Origin: Pseudomonas sp. DNDY-54 | GTDB taxonomy: Bacteria; Pseudomonadota; Gammaproteobacteria; Pseudomonadales; Pseudomonadaceae | Assembly: GCF_019880365.1 (NCBI RefSeq) | Contig: NZ_CP082271.1 | Span: forward strand, 434,001-498,000 | Reading direction: 5' to 3' | DNA length: 64,000 nucleotides | Shown here: piece after piece, positions 44,377 to 54,254 of the stretch | How the letters are laid out: the number at the start of each line of letters is the position of its first letter | Numbering within the stretch: position 1 is the stretch's first letter | Made by a program: the position numbers and the translations under genes | The notes under the pieces: model-generated | Database searches by the model: none | Told to the model about the DNA's origin: nothing | Seen by the model: only the letters and a program-made list of their open reading frames with translations

Positions 44377-44703
44377 ATGAGCGAATACATCAACAATGTC
44401 ACTGACAGCAGTTTCGAGCAGGACGTGCTCCAAGCTGACGGGCCTGTGCTGGTAGATTACTGGGCCGAGTGGTGTGGCCCGTGCAAGATGATCGCTCCGG
44501 TCCTCGATGAGATTTCCAAGGAATACGAAGGCAGGCTCAAGGTCTGCAAGTTGAACATCGACGAAAACCAGGAAACCCCACCGAAGTATGGTGTTCGCGG
44601 TATTCCGACGCTGATGCTGTTCAAGAATGGCAACGTCGAGGCCACCAAGGTGGGCGCGCTGTCCAAATCACAGCTGGCCGCGTTTTTGGATAGCAATATC
44701 TAA
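44377..44703 (+). CDS. trxA: Thioredoxin TrxA
   Basis: 108 residues with the redox site WCGPC (Cys33, Cys36) in YWAEWCGPCKMIAP and the cis-proline region VRGIPTLMLF. General cytoplasmic disulfide reductase, also donor for ribonucleotide reductase. GGAG precedes the ATG by about eight bases. It is followed by a terminator and then rho, the order seen in many gammaproteobacteria. Confidence 0.97.
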   Translation: MSEYINNVTDSSFEQDVLQADGPVLVDYWAEWCGPCKMIAPVLDEISKEYEGRLKVCKLNIDENQETPPKYGVRGIPTLMLFKNGNVEATKVGALSKSQLAAFLDSNI

Positions 44704-44722
44704 TTGGGTACGGCTGGTTTTG

Positions 44723-44752
44723 AAAGCCCTCGCAAAAAGCGGGGGCTTTTTT
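44723..44752 (+). terminator. Intrinsic terminator after trxA
   Basis: AGCCCTCGC, loop AAAAA, GCGGGGGCT (one G-T wobble) followed by TTTTTT, 22 bases past the trxA stop. Confidence 0.9.
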
Positions 44753-44935
44753 ATGACTGCAGGGTGGACGCTTCGCCTACACGGTGCTAAATTCGGCCTC
44801 GCGACGCTCTTCCGTCGCCCTCTTGCATGCCGTCGCCGACGCACTTCAGCCTCATAAAGCACAACGAACCTGTTCGTCTCTTGCTGCGCGGCTTCTCAAG
44901 CTAATCGCTTTCTTCATCCCTTCTGATCTCTCTCT
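44753..44935 (+). promoter_or_regulatory. Pyrimidine-rich rho leader
   Basis: The 180 bases between the trxA terminator and the rho ATG become pyrimidine-rich towards the gene; the last 30 bases (about 44906-44935) are almost all C and T and contain no purine-rich Shine-Dalgarno site. Such a C/U-rich, G-poor leader would be a natural Rho-binding region for autogenous attenuation, which is known for E. coli rho; for this organism it is inference. Confidence 0.45.
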
Positions 44936-46195
<1,260 letters not shown>

Positions 46196-46214
46196 CCGTC
46201 TGGTTGTGTCACCG

Positions 46215-46240
46215 AGGCCGGGGAAACCCGGCCTTTGTCT
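46215..46240 (+). terminator. Intrinsic terminator after rho
   Basis: Perfect stem AGGCCGGG / CCCGGCCT with GAAA loop, followed by TTGTCT; the T-run is short. Confidence 0.75.
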
Positions 46241-46251
46241 GTCTGCAAGTT

Positions 46252-46279
46252 TTGGAAGTGCCTGCGTCAAGGCTAAACT
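46252..46279 (+). promoter_or_regulatory. Possible sigma-70 promoter of ubiD
   Basis: TTGGAA, 16 bases, TAAACT (four of six matches each), ending 38 bases before the ubiD ATG and just after the rho terminator. Confidence 0.35.
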
Positions 46280-46317
46280 CTGCGGCTCAATCCTGCCGGC
46301 CCACAAGAGGCTCAATC

Positions 46318-47784
46318 ATGCAGTATCGTGATCTGCGCGACTTCATCAGCGGTCTGGAAAAGCGTGGCGAACTCAAGCGCGTCTCGACTGCTGTCTCTCC
46401 CGTTCTGGAGATGACGGAGATCTGTGATCGCACCTTGCGTAAGCAGGGGCCAGCGCTGCTGTTTGAGAATCCAACCGGATTCGAGATGCCGGTGCTCGGT
46501 AACTTGTTCGGCACGCCCAAGCGAGTTGCGTTAGGGATGGGGGCTGAGGAGGTCTCCGAACTGCGCGAGATCGGCAAGCTGCTGGCCTTTCTCAAAGAGC
46601 CGGAGCCGCCGAAAGGGCTGAAGGATGCCTGGAGCAAACTGCCGATCTATAAGAAAGTCATCAGCATGGCGCCCAAGACGCTCAAGGACGCAGCCTGCCA
46701 GGAAGTCGTGCTGGAAGGCGATGACGTTGACCTGGCCAAGCTGCCGGTGCAGACCTGCTGGCCGGGTGATGCGGGTCCGCTGATAACGTGGGGGCTGACG
46801 GTCACCAAGGGACCGAACAAGGAGCGGCAAAACCTCGGCATCTATCGGCAGCAGGTGATTGGTCGCAACAAGGTCATCATGCGCTGGCTCAGCCATCGCG
46901 GCGGTGCGCTGGATTTTCGTGAGTGGTGCGAGAAATATCCGGATCGGCCCTATCCGGTAGCGGTTGCGCTTGGCGCCGATCCGGCCACCATCCTCGGCGC
47001 AGTAACCCCCGTTCCCGATTCGCTCTCCGAATACGCGTTTGCCGGCTTGTTGCGCGGAAGCCGAACCGAGCTCGTCAAATGCATTGGCAACGATCTACAG
47101 GTGCCGGCGGGTGCGGAGATTGTCCTCGAAGGTTATATCCAGCCCGGCGAGATGGCCGATGAGGGCCCTTACGGCGATCACACCGGCTACTACAACGAGG
47201 TCGATCGCTTCCCGGTACTCACCGTCGAGCGCATCACCAAGCGGCGCGATGCGATTTATCACAGCACCTACACCGGGCGGCCGCCAGATGAGCCGGCGAT
47301 ACTGGGCGTGGCGCTCAACGAAGTGTTCGTGCCGATCCTGCAGAAGCAATTCCCCGAGATCACGGACTTTTATCTGCCTCCGGAAGGGTGTTCCTACCGC
47401 ATGGCGGTAGTGACGATGAAGAAGCAGTACCCGGGTCATGCGAAGCGCGTGATGCTCGGCGTCTGGAGCTTTCTGCGGCAGTTCATGTACACCAAATTCG
47501 TCATCGTCACCGACGACGACATCAATGCGCGCGATTGGAACGATGTGATTTGGGCGATCACCACCCGCATGGATCCCAAGCGCGATACCGTGCTGATTGA
47601 AAACACCCCCATCGATTACCTTGATTTCGCTTCGCCGGTTTCCGGCCTGGGCAGCAAGATGGGGCTCGATGCCACACACAAGTGGCCAGGCGAGACCAAT
47701 CGCGAGTGGGGCCGCGCCATTGTTCAGGATGAGGCTGTAAAACGTCGCGTCGACGAACTATGGACTGAGCTGGGCATCGACTGA
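46318..47784 (+). CDS. ubiD: 4-hydroxy-3-polyprenylbenzoate decarboxylase UbiD
   Basis: 488 residues. Prenylated-FMN-dependent decarboxylase of ubiquinone synthesis. Family segments: MQYRDLRDFISGLEKRGELKRV, NLGIYRQQVIGRNKVIMRWLSHRGG (cofactor binding) and EGPYGDHTGYYN (contains the catalytic glutamate). Start at the ATG 46318 with AAGAGG upstream; the frame is open further upstream without a site. A flavin/iron-sulfur reductase gene follows 35 bases later. Confidence 0.96.
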   Translation: MQYRDLRDFISGLEKRGELKRVSTAVSPVLEMTEICDRTLRKQGPALLFENPTGFEMPVLGNLFGTPKRVALGMGAEEVSELREIGKLLAFLKEPEPPKGLKDAWSKLPIYKKVISMAPKTLKDAACQEVVLEGDDVDLAKLPVQTCWPGDAGPLITWGLTVTKGPNKERQNLGIYRQQVIGRNKVIMRWLSHRGGALDFREWCEKYPDRPYPVAVALGADPATILGAVTPVPDSLSEYAFAGLLRGSRTELVKCIGNDLQVPAGAEIVLEGYIQPGEMADEGPYGDHTGYYNEVDRFPVLTVERITKRRDAIYHSTYTGRPPDEPAILGVALNEVFVPILQKQFPEITDFYLPPEGCSYRMAVVTMKKQYPGHAKRVMLGVWSFLRQFMYTKFVIVTDDDINARDWNDVIWAITTRMDPKRDTVLIENTPIDYLDFASPVSGLGSKMGLDATHKWPGETNREWGRAIVQDEAVKRRVDELWTELGID

Positions 47785-47819
47785 TGACCCCTAGCCGTTA
47801 TTTTCAGGTTTTTGAATAG

Positions 47820-48791
47820 ATGAAAGTTACGCTGCAACCCTCCGGTGCCGTGCTCGAAGTCCAACGTGGCGAGTTGATACTCGATGCCGCTCGACGCCTG
47901 GGCTACGACTGTCCCCAGGCCTGCCGCAACGGCAACTGTTTGATCTGTGCCGCTTTGCTGGTCAATGGTCGGGTCCGTCAGCGCGGTGAAACGCAAAGTC
48001 ATGGTGAAGTGTTTGCCTGCCTTGCCGAACCTGAGGAGGACTGCGTTCTGCTGTGGGACGGCGTCCTATCACCCGGTGAGCTGCCCGTGCGCACGCTCAG
48101 CTGTCAGCTGATCAGTTGCGAAGATGTCGGTGGGGATGTGTATCGCGTTTTGCTCCGCGCGCCCGCCGGTAAACCGCTGCGCTACCACGCTGGACAGTAT
48201 TTGTTGCTGGAGCGTGAAGACGGTGAGTTCAGCGCCTTTTCGCTAGCGTCCGCGCCCGGGCGTGGGCGGGAGTTGGAACTGCACGTCCTGGCCCGCGAAT
48301 CATCTGCGATCGAGCTGCTCGAATTCATCCAGCGCAACGGCATAGTCAAAGTACAAATGCCGTTCGGCGACACGCACTTGGCTGAGCTGCCCAACGGCCC
48401 ACTGGTGTTAATCGCGGCAGGGACCGGCATGGCGCAGATGCACAGCCTGATCGAGCACTGCCGGGCGGAAGGCTTCGCCCATCCAGTGCACCTGTATTGG
48501 GGGGTGCGTCGTCCAGAAGACTTTTATCAACTGCCGCATTGGGCGGAATGGCAGCATATGCCCAATCTGTTCCTTCATCAGGTGGTCAGTGACGTCTGTG
48601 GCTGGCCAGGGCGTTGCGGCATGCTGCATGAGGCTGTTTGTGAGGACTTCACGGACCTCTCGCCGATACACGTCTATGCCAGTGGCTCTCCGGCGATGAT
48701 CTACGGCACGCTGGACGCGCTGGTCGAAGCGGGGATGGACGCCATGCAGATGCGGGCTGACGTTTTTGCCTATGCCCCGCGGGAGCCTTGA
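47820..48791 (+). CDS. 2Fe-2S/FAD oxidoreductase (ferredoxin-NAD(P)H reductase type, Fre-like)
   Basis: 323 residues. Residues 1-90 form a plant-type 2Fe-2S ferredoxin domain with ligands Cys35, Cys40, Cys43 (CRNGNCLIC) and Cys67; residues 95-200 are an FAD-binding domain (YHAGQYLLLEREDGEFSAFSLAS) and 200-320 an NAD(P)H-binding domain (LVLIAAGTGMAQMHSLIEHC, YWGVRRPEDFY, VYASGSPAMIYGTLDAL). Databases often call these CDP-6-deoxyglucoseen reductases, which is not supported here. In E. coli the gene after ubiD is fre, a flavin reductase; the same position suggests a role in supplying reduced flavin, here with an added iron-sulfur domain. Confidence 0.88.
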   Translation: MKVTLQPSGAVLEVQRGELILDAARRLGYDCPQACRNGNCLICAALLVNGRVRQRGETQSHGEVFACLAEPEEDCVLLWDGVLSPGELPVRTLSCQLISCEDVGGDVYRVLLRAPAGKPLRYHAGQYLLLEREDGEFSAFSLASAPGRGRELELHVLARESSAIELLEFIQRNGIVKVQMPFGDTHLAELPNGPLVLIAAGTGMAQMHSLIEHCRAEGFAHPVHLYWGVRRPEDFYQLPHWAEWQHMPNLFLHQVVSDVCGWPGRCGMLHEAVCEDFTDLSPIHVYASGSPAMIYGTLDALVEAGMDAMQMRADVFAYAPREP

Positions 48792-49015
48792 GTCGGGGCG
48801 CGTTGTAGTTATAAGCGCGCTTAGGTGTGCGCAGGGCATTTTCTAGCCGTTGCGGCAGAGCATCGGCCCAGAAGAGCGCGCAAAAAAGGGGAAAGCCGGC
48901 TGATCGGGCGCTAAGTAGACCCGGTCGGTTCCTATGATCAGCTATCAAAACGGCTCGCGTCAGGGGGCTGAGCTTTCTAACCGTCGCCTATGCGACTAAG
49001 CGACGATCCGGCCCG

Positions 49016-49036
49016 CGGCGCCAGCGTAAGGCGCCG
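49016..49036. repeat. Hairpin in the reductase/SPOR convergent spacer
   Basis: Perfect seven-base stem CGGCGCC / GGCGCCG with a seven-base loop, 30 bases from the 3' end of the SPOR gene. No T-run on either side. The 275-base spacer around it (48792-49066) has no gene. Confidence 0.5.
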
Positions 49037-49066
49037 TGTAAGTCAAAACACCACTGCAAGCCTGCC

Positions 49067-49726
49067 CTAGCGCACCTGGCGCTGCTGAAGGAGCAGGTTC
49101 TTGTACCCGCTTGCCGACAAGGTCTTCTGCGCCTGATCGAGCTGCTCTCGATTGGCATACGGGCCTACCAATACCCGATACCAGTCCTCGTCCCGTACGG
49201 TGACGTTTTCGACCCGGACGTCCTGACCCAGCAGAATGATCTGTGCTCGGACCTTTTCCGCTTCGGGCTTCTTGCGGAACGACCCTGCTTGCAAGAAGAA
49301 CTGAGTGACCGGTGCCTTGGCGACCGTCGGCGGAGGCGGCGGTATCTGACCGTTGAGCGCCGCCTCGGCGCGTGCCGTGTCTATCTTGGCCGCCTCTTCG
49401 GGGGTGACGGGCTTGGCTGGTTCTGGCTTCGGCGCTTCGGGCGGCAGGATGACTTCGGATTCTGGCAGCAGTGTATAGAAGTCATATTTTGGCTTCACGG
49501 GCTGACCGGTTGCCGGCGCGGTACGCTTTGGTTGTTCTTTGGGTTTTGGGTTGTCCTTGGTGCGTTTGATCTCGTCGCCACCGGGCTCTAAATTCATCAG
49601 AAACACGATGAAACCGCCAATCACCAAGCCGCACACCAGCCAGACCCAGCCGGGAACGGGTTTTTTAGCAGGCGCCTGATAGCGGCTTGCCCCGCGCTTA
49701 GGGGCGGGTTTCTTCCGGGCGGCCAC
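49067..49726 (-). CDS. SPOR-domain membrane protein, FtsN-like
   Basis: 219 residues: basic cytoplasmic N-terminus, one membrane helix (about 27-45, WVWLVCGLVIGGFIVFLMN), a Pro/Lys/Glu-rich periplasmic linker (about 50-135) and a C-terminal SPOR domain (about 140-217; FFLQAGSFRKKPEAEKVRAQ, VLVGPYANREQLDQAQ). SPOR domains bind denuded glycan at the division septum. The layout is that of FtsN. GTG start at 49724-49726 directly abuts the argS TAA, giving a coupled operon. Confidence 0.9.
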   Translation of the reverse strand: MAARKKPAPKRGASRYQAPAKKPVPGWVWLVCGLVIGGFIVFLMNLEPGGDEIKRTKDNPKPKEQPKRTAPATGQPVKPKYDFYTLLPESEVILPPEAPKPEPAKPVTPEEAAKIDTARAEAALNGQIPPPPPTVAKAPVTQFFLQAGSFRKKPEAEKVRAQIILLGQDVRVENVTVRDEDWYRVLVGPYANREQLDQAQKTLSASGYKNLLLQQRQVR

Positions 49727-51466
49727 TTACATCCGCTCCAATGTTTCCAGACCGAGCAGCTCGAGGCCCTGCTTAAGGGTCTTGCCAGTCAAGGCAGCAA
49801 GGCGAAGCCGGCTCTGTTTCCGAGATTCGTCTTCCGCGGAGAGTATTGGGCAATGCTCGTAGAAGCTGGAGAACAGCCCTGCCAAATCGTATAGGTAGGC
49901 ACACAGCACATGCGGAACGCCTTTGTCGCCAACACTGTTCAGTACCTCTGAGAACTGAGCGAGCTTTGCACCGAGGCTTTGTTCCTGCTCGGCTTCCAAT
50001 CGAATCTCGCCGGACAGCCCGTCCATGCCGGTGCCGAGCTTGCGGAACACGCTGGCGACGCGGGTATAGGCGTACAGCAGGTAGGGGGCAGTGTTGCCTT
50101 CGAAGCTGAGCATCTGCTCGAAGTTGAAGCTGTAATCGCTGGTGCGATGCTTGGAAAGATCGGCGTACTTGACGGCACCGATGCCCACTGCACGAGCGAT
50201 CTTGCGCAGTTCTGCTTCATCCAGCTCTGGGTTTTTACTCTTTACCAAGCTGAAGGCGCGTTGTTCGGCTTCGTCGAGCAAGTCGACAAGCTTCACGGTG
50301 CCGCCGTCGCGTGTCTTGAACGGGCGGCCATCGGCGCCGTTCATGGTGCCGAAGCCCATATGCTCGAGCTGCATGGCGCTGTGGACGAAGCCAGCACGGC
50401 GCGCCACTTCGAAAGTCATCTGGAAGTGCAGGGCCTGACGCTGGTCGACAAAATAGAGCGCGCGATCCGCTTTGAGTTGCTCGCTGCGGTAGCGCATGGA
50501 GGCGAGGTCGGTGGTTGCGTACAGATAACCGCCGCCGGCCTTCTGAACGATCACCGGAAGCGGATTACCTTCGGCGTTTTTGAACTCGTCGAGAAAGACG
50601 CACTGAGCGCCATTGCTCTCGCTGAGCAGGCCCTTTGCCTTTAACGATGCGACGATGTCGCTCAGTTCAGCGTTGTAGGCGCTTTCTCCCTTGACGTCAT
50701 CGGGCGTCAGTCTGACGTTCAGACGGTCATACACTATCTGACAGTGTGACAGGGATATCTCGTTGAAGCGGGTCCATAGGCGCAGACAGTCAGCGTCCCC
50801 GGCCTGCAGCTTGACTACCAGTTCACGGGCGCGTTCAGCGAACTCGGACGAGTTGTCGAAGCGCTGTTTTGCTGCACGATAGAACTCTTCAAGATCCGAT
50901 AGCTCGCTTTCGGCAACGGCGGGGTTTTCCTCCAGATAGGCCAGCAGCATGCCGAACTGCGTCCCCCAGTCACCCACATGGTTCTGACGGATCACCTCGT
51001 CGCCAAGATACTCGAGTACCCGGGCTACTGCGTCGCCGATGATGGTTGAGCGCAGGTGGCCGACATGCATCTCCTTCGCCAGGTTCGGTGAGGACAGGTC
51101 AACCACGACCCGCTGTGCGGGGCCTGCTTTGCGGACGCTCAGCTGCGGGTCGGCAAGAGCGGCATCAAGGCGCTCGGCCAACGCTGCGCTGTTCTGAAAG
51201 AAATTAAGAAACCCCGGGCCGGCGATTTCCACCTTGCTGAGGCCAGAGTCTGCCGGCAACGCGTCGATGAGCTTCTGCGCCAGTTCCCGGGGTTTCATCC
51301 CGGCCGGTTTGGCGAGCATCATCGCGATGTTGCTGGCGAAATCACCGTGAGTCTTGTCGCGAGTGTTCTCCACCTGAATGGTCGGACTCAACCCTTCCGG
51401 CAGCACACCTTCAGCGGTGAGGCGAGTCAGGGCTTGCTGGATCAGGTGGCGAATGCTGTCTTTCAT
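49727..51466 (-). CDS. argS: Arginyl-tRNA synthetase ArgS
   Basis: 579 residues, class I synthetase. N-terminal Add1 domain, HIGH-like motif HVGHLRSTIIGD at about 127-138, and a C-terminal DALR anticodon-binding domain (VLNSVGDKGVPHVLCAYLYDLAGLFSSFYEHCP). The KMSKS position reads FKTRDGG, as is common for ArgRS. Start ATG 51464-51466 (MKDSIRHL); upstream in-frame codons overlap the priA end and lack a ribosome site. Confidence 0.97.
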   Translation of the reverse strand: MKDSIRHLIQQALTRLTAEGVLPEGLSPTIQVENTRDKTHGDFASNIAMMLAKPAGMKPRELAQKLIDALPADSGLSKVEIAGPGFLNFFQNSAALAERLDAALADPQLSVRKAGPAQRVVVDLSSPNLAKEMHVGHLRSTIIGDAVARVLEYLGDEVIRQNHVGDWGTQFGMLLAYLEENPAVAESELSDLEEFYRAAKQRFDNSSEFAERARELVVKLQAGDADCLRLWTRFNEISLSHCQIVYDRLNVRLTPDDVKGESAYNAELSDIVASLKAKGLLSESNGAQCVFLDEFKNAEGNPLPVIVQKAGGGYLYATTDLASMRYRSEQLKADRALYFVDQRQALHFQMTFEVARRAGFVHSAMQLEHMGFGTMNGADGRPFKTRDGGTVKLVDLLDEAEQRAFSLVKSKNPELDEAELRKIARAVGIGAVKYADLSKHRTSDYSFNFEQMLSFEGNTAPYLLYAYTRVASVFRKLGTGMDGLSGEIRLEAEQEQSLGAKLAQFSEVLNSVGDKGVPHVLCAYLYDLAGLFSSFYEHCPILSAEDESRKQSRLRLAALTGKTLKQGLELLGLETLERM

Positions 51467-51583
51467 CGTGTGCTCGGTCGGCCCAAAGGCTTTGGTCGAA
51501 AACTGGGCATTATCAGTGCCCGCGGGGCGAACCTTCAAGGCTTAAGGCGCTAAGTTGCACGCTGCAACTGGATTCGGATCGGG

Positions 51584-53806
51584 TCAGAACAGATCTATCG
51601 GGTCGACATCCAGCGACCAGCGTACCGTACGGCTACCTGGCAGCGCTTCCACCTGTGGCAGCCAGCCACTCAACAGCTTGTGCAGCGGCGCACGGGCGTT
51701 GGCCTGGAGCAGCAATTGTGCGCGGAAACGCCCGGCGCGACGCTCCATCGGAGCGGGCACCGGCCCGAGCAGCTCAATACCGCTTAGGCCAAGTTGTGCT
51801 ATGAGGCGTTCCGCTTGGTCGCAGGCCTGGTCGAGGAAATCTTCGGCTTGGCCAGGTTTCACCGCTTCGGCGCGTAATAGCGCAAGGTGGCTGAACGGAG
51901 GCAGGCCGGCGGCACGCCGCTCGCTCAGGGCTTGATCGGCGAACGCGAAATAGCCTTGCTCCGTGAGCTGTACAAGCAGCGGGTGGTCGGCCAGATGCGT
52001 CTGAATAATCACCTTGCCGGGTTCTTCGGCACGCCCCGCGCGGCCGGCCACCTGCACGATCAGCTGGGCCATCCGCTCGCTGGCGCGGAAATCGGCCGAG
52101 AACAGGCCGCCGTCAGCATCGAGAATGGCAACCAGAGTGACGCGCGGAAAATGATGGCCTTTGGCAAGCATTTGTGTGCCGACCAGCAGGCAGGGTTCGC
52201 CTCGGTGGATGGTAGCCAGCAGCTGTTCCATCGAGCCTTTTCGCGAAGTGCTGTCGCGGTCGATACGCAGCACCGGATAGTCGGGAAAGATAGTGCTTAG
52301 CCGCTCCTCGGCGCGCTCGGTGCCGGCGCCTACGGGGCGCAGGTCGAGCTTGCTGCATTCGGGGCAGCTGCGTGGTGGTCGCTCGGCATGGCCACAGTGA
52401 TGGCAGCGCAATTCGTGATGGCGCTGATGCAGGGTCATTCGTGCGTCGCAGCGTGGGCACTGGCTGAGCCAGCCACAATCGTGACACAGCAGCGAGGGGG
52501 CGAAGCCGCGGCGGTTCAGAAAAACCAGCACTTGCTGTCCGGCGGCCAGTGTCTGTGCCATTGCCTGCTGAAGCGGGCCCGAAATCCCGGAATCCAACGG
52601 GCGGCTCTTGACATCGAGGCGCAGGAAGCGCGGTGACTGTGCGCCGCCAGCCCGCTGGGTCAGCTTAAGGAGTGCATAACGGCCACTATGCGCATTGTGT
52701 AGGCTCTCCAGCGACGGAGTCGCCGACCCGAGAAGAATCGGCAGATTTTCTTGACGCGCCCTGATCACTGCCATGTCGCGGGCGTGGTAGCGCAGACCCT
52801 CCTGCTGTTTATAGGAGGCGTCGTGCTCCTCATCGAGAATAATCAGGCCCGGGTTTTTCATTGGGGTGAACAGTGCCGAGCGCGTACCGATGATGATGTC
52901 CGCCTCGCCGTCCCGTGCAGCCAACCAAGCGTCCAGGCGTTCACGGTCGTTGACGTTGGAATGCAGCAGGGCGATGCGGGCATTGAAGCGTTTTTCGAAC
53001 CGCGCCACGGTTTGTGGGCCGAGGTTGATTTCCGGGATCAGCACCAGTGCCTGTTTTCCGGATTCGAGTACCTGATGGATCAGTTGTAGATAAACCTCGG
53101 TCTTGCCGCTGCCTGTCACCCCCGCTAGCAGAAAAGTCTGGAACCCGTTCATGCCGGCCCGAATGGCTTCGAGCGCAGCCCTTTGCTCCTGGTTCAGCGG
53201 CAGTTCCGGCTGCAGCAGCCAGCTACCTTGGTGTCGCTGACGTTCATGGCTGCGGCGTGTCTCGATACGCAACAAGCCTTTCTGCAACAACAGATCCAAG
53301 CTGTCCTTGCTCAGCTGAAGCTGGCTCAGCAGCGAGTGGGCGACGCCATGGGGGTGCTGGGCGATGGTTTTTAGCGCTTCTCGCTGACGTGGCGCTCGGC
53401 TCAATCGCGGGTCTTCCGGCCTTGCGCCGTTTGCTACGTGCCAGAAGCGTTCTTGCCGCGCCTCGGCTGGTTCGCCCTGGCGCAGCAGGACCGGTAGTGC
53501 CCAGCTGAGGGTATCGCCGAGGCTGTGCTGGTAATACTGAGCTGTCCACAAACACAATCTGAACAACGCGGGTGGAAGAGGAGGGCGGGCGTCGAGCAGC
53601 TCCAGCGCTGGTTTTAGCTTCGCCTCGGGAACCTCGCTATGACTGACAACTTCTACCAGAACCCCGACGATCTCGCGCCGGCCAAACGGTACCCTGAGTC
53701 TCACGCCGGGCAGCAGCGTCTCGTAGGGAGTGCCGGCCGGTGGAAGGTAGTCGAAGAGTCTGCGCAGTGGTGAGGGCAGCGCGAGTCGAAGTATGGGCTG
53801 GGGCAC
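51584..53806 (-). CDS. priA: Primosomal replication-restart helicase PriA
   Basis: 740 residues. 3' DNA-binding domain at the N-terminus, SF2 helicase core with Walker A GVTGSGKTEVYLQL, DEEH box ILDEEHDASYKQ and motif VGTQMLAKGHHFPRV, and a zinc-binding insert with eight cysteines between about 435 and 480 (CHDCGWLSQCPRC, RCHHCGH, SCPECS). Reloads the replisome at stalled forks. GTG start 53804-53806, MPQPILRLALPSPL. The C-terminus ends DPIDLF, identical in its last five residues to the PBP1A C-terminus encoded 5 kb away. Confidence 0.97.
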   Translation of the reverse strand: MPQPILRLALPSPLRRLFDYLPPAGTPYETLLPGVRLRVPFGRREIVGVLVEVVSHSEVPEAKLKPALELLDARPPLPPALFRLCLWTAQYYQHSLGDTLSWALPVLLRQGEPAEARQERFWHVANGARPEDPRLSRAPRQREALKTIAQHPHGVAHSLLSQLQLSKDSLDLLLQKGLLRIETRRSHERQRHQGSWLLQPELPLNQEQRAALEAIRAGMNGFQTFLLAGVTGSGKTEVYLQLIHQVLESGKQALVLIPEINLGPQTVARFEKRFNARIALLHSNVNDRERLDAWLAARDGEADIIIGTRSALFTPMKNPGLIILDEEHDASYKQQEGLRYHARDMAVIRARQENLPILLGSATPSLESLHNAHSGRYALLKLTQRAGGAQSPRFLRLDVKSRPLDSGISGPLQQAMAQTLAAGQQVLVFLNRRGFAPSLLCHDCGWLSQCPRCDARMTLHQRHHELRCHHCGHAERPPRSCPECSKLDLRPVGAGTERAEERLSTIFPDYPVLRIDRDSTSRKGSMEQLLATIHRGEPCLLVGTQMLAKGHHFPRVTLVAILDADGGLFSADFRASERMAQLIVQVAGRAGRAEEPGKVIIQTHLADHPLLVQLTEQGYFAFADQALSERRAAGLPPFSHLALLRAEAVKPGQAEDFLDQACDQAERLIAQLGLSGIELLGPVPAPMERRAGRFRAQLLLQANARAPLHKLLSGWLPQVEALPGSRTVRWSLDVDPIDLF

Positions 53807-53924
53807 GGGGGAGTCCTTGGCGACGAACGACGATCTTAAACGATCCGTGCGTTAAGCCGGGGATGCGGGCTGATCGCTTTGTCTGCTACGCCACGCCTCG
53901 CGTCTGCTGGGCGATCAGCTGCCC

Positions 53925-53952
53925 TTGCATCACTACCCGGCTCTGGTATTAT
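53925..53952 (+). promoter_or_regulatory. Probable extended -10 promoter of rpmE
   Basis: TGG-TATTAT (extended -10, -10 at 53947-53952) with a weak -35 TTGCAT 16 bases upstream; 66 bases before the rpmE ATG and divergent from priA. Confidence 0.55.
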
Positions 53953-54018
53953 TCGCGCCCTTCCGTGCGGTACTCGACATAGGGTCGGGTGGCGGCACAA
54001 GTCTTAGAGGATTCTTCC

Positions 54019-54231
54019 ATGAAAGCCGATATCCATCCTAACTACGTTGAAATCGAAGCCACTTGCAGCTGCGGAAACGTCATCAAGACCCGTTCGACGC
54101 TGGCTAAGAACTTGAGCATCGATGTTTGCTCTGAGTGCCACCCGTTCTACACCGGCAAGCAGAAAGTGCTGGATACCGGCGGCCGTATCGACCGCTTCAA
54201 GCAGCGTTTCGGTGTGTTTGGCGCCAAGTAA
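54019..54231 (+). CDS. rpmE: Ribosomal protein L31 (zinc-binding C+ form)
   Basis: 70 residues. Cys16, Cys18, Cys37 and Cys40 form the zinc site of the C+ L31 type, so a zinc-free paralogue is expected elsewhere under zinc limitation. ATG 54019 with AGAGG upstream; an earlier in-frame codon is not needed. Divergent from priA, as in P. aeruginosa. Its terminator lies inside the next gene. Confidence 0.97.
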   Translation: MKADIHPNYVEIEATCSCGNVIKTRSTLAKNLSIDVCSECHPFYTGKQKVLDTGGRIDRFKQRFGVFGAK

Positions 54232-54254
54232 GCGGTCCCCGCGACGGGAATCCC

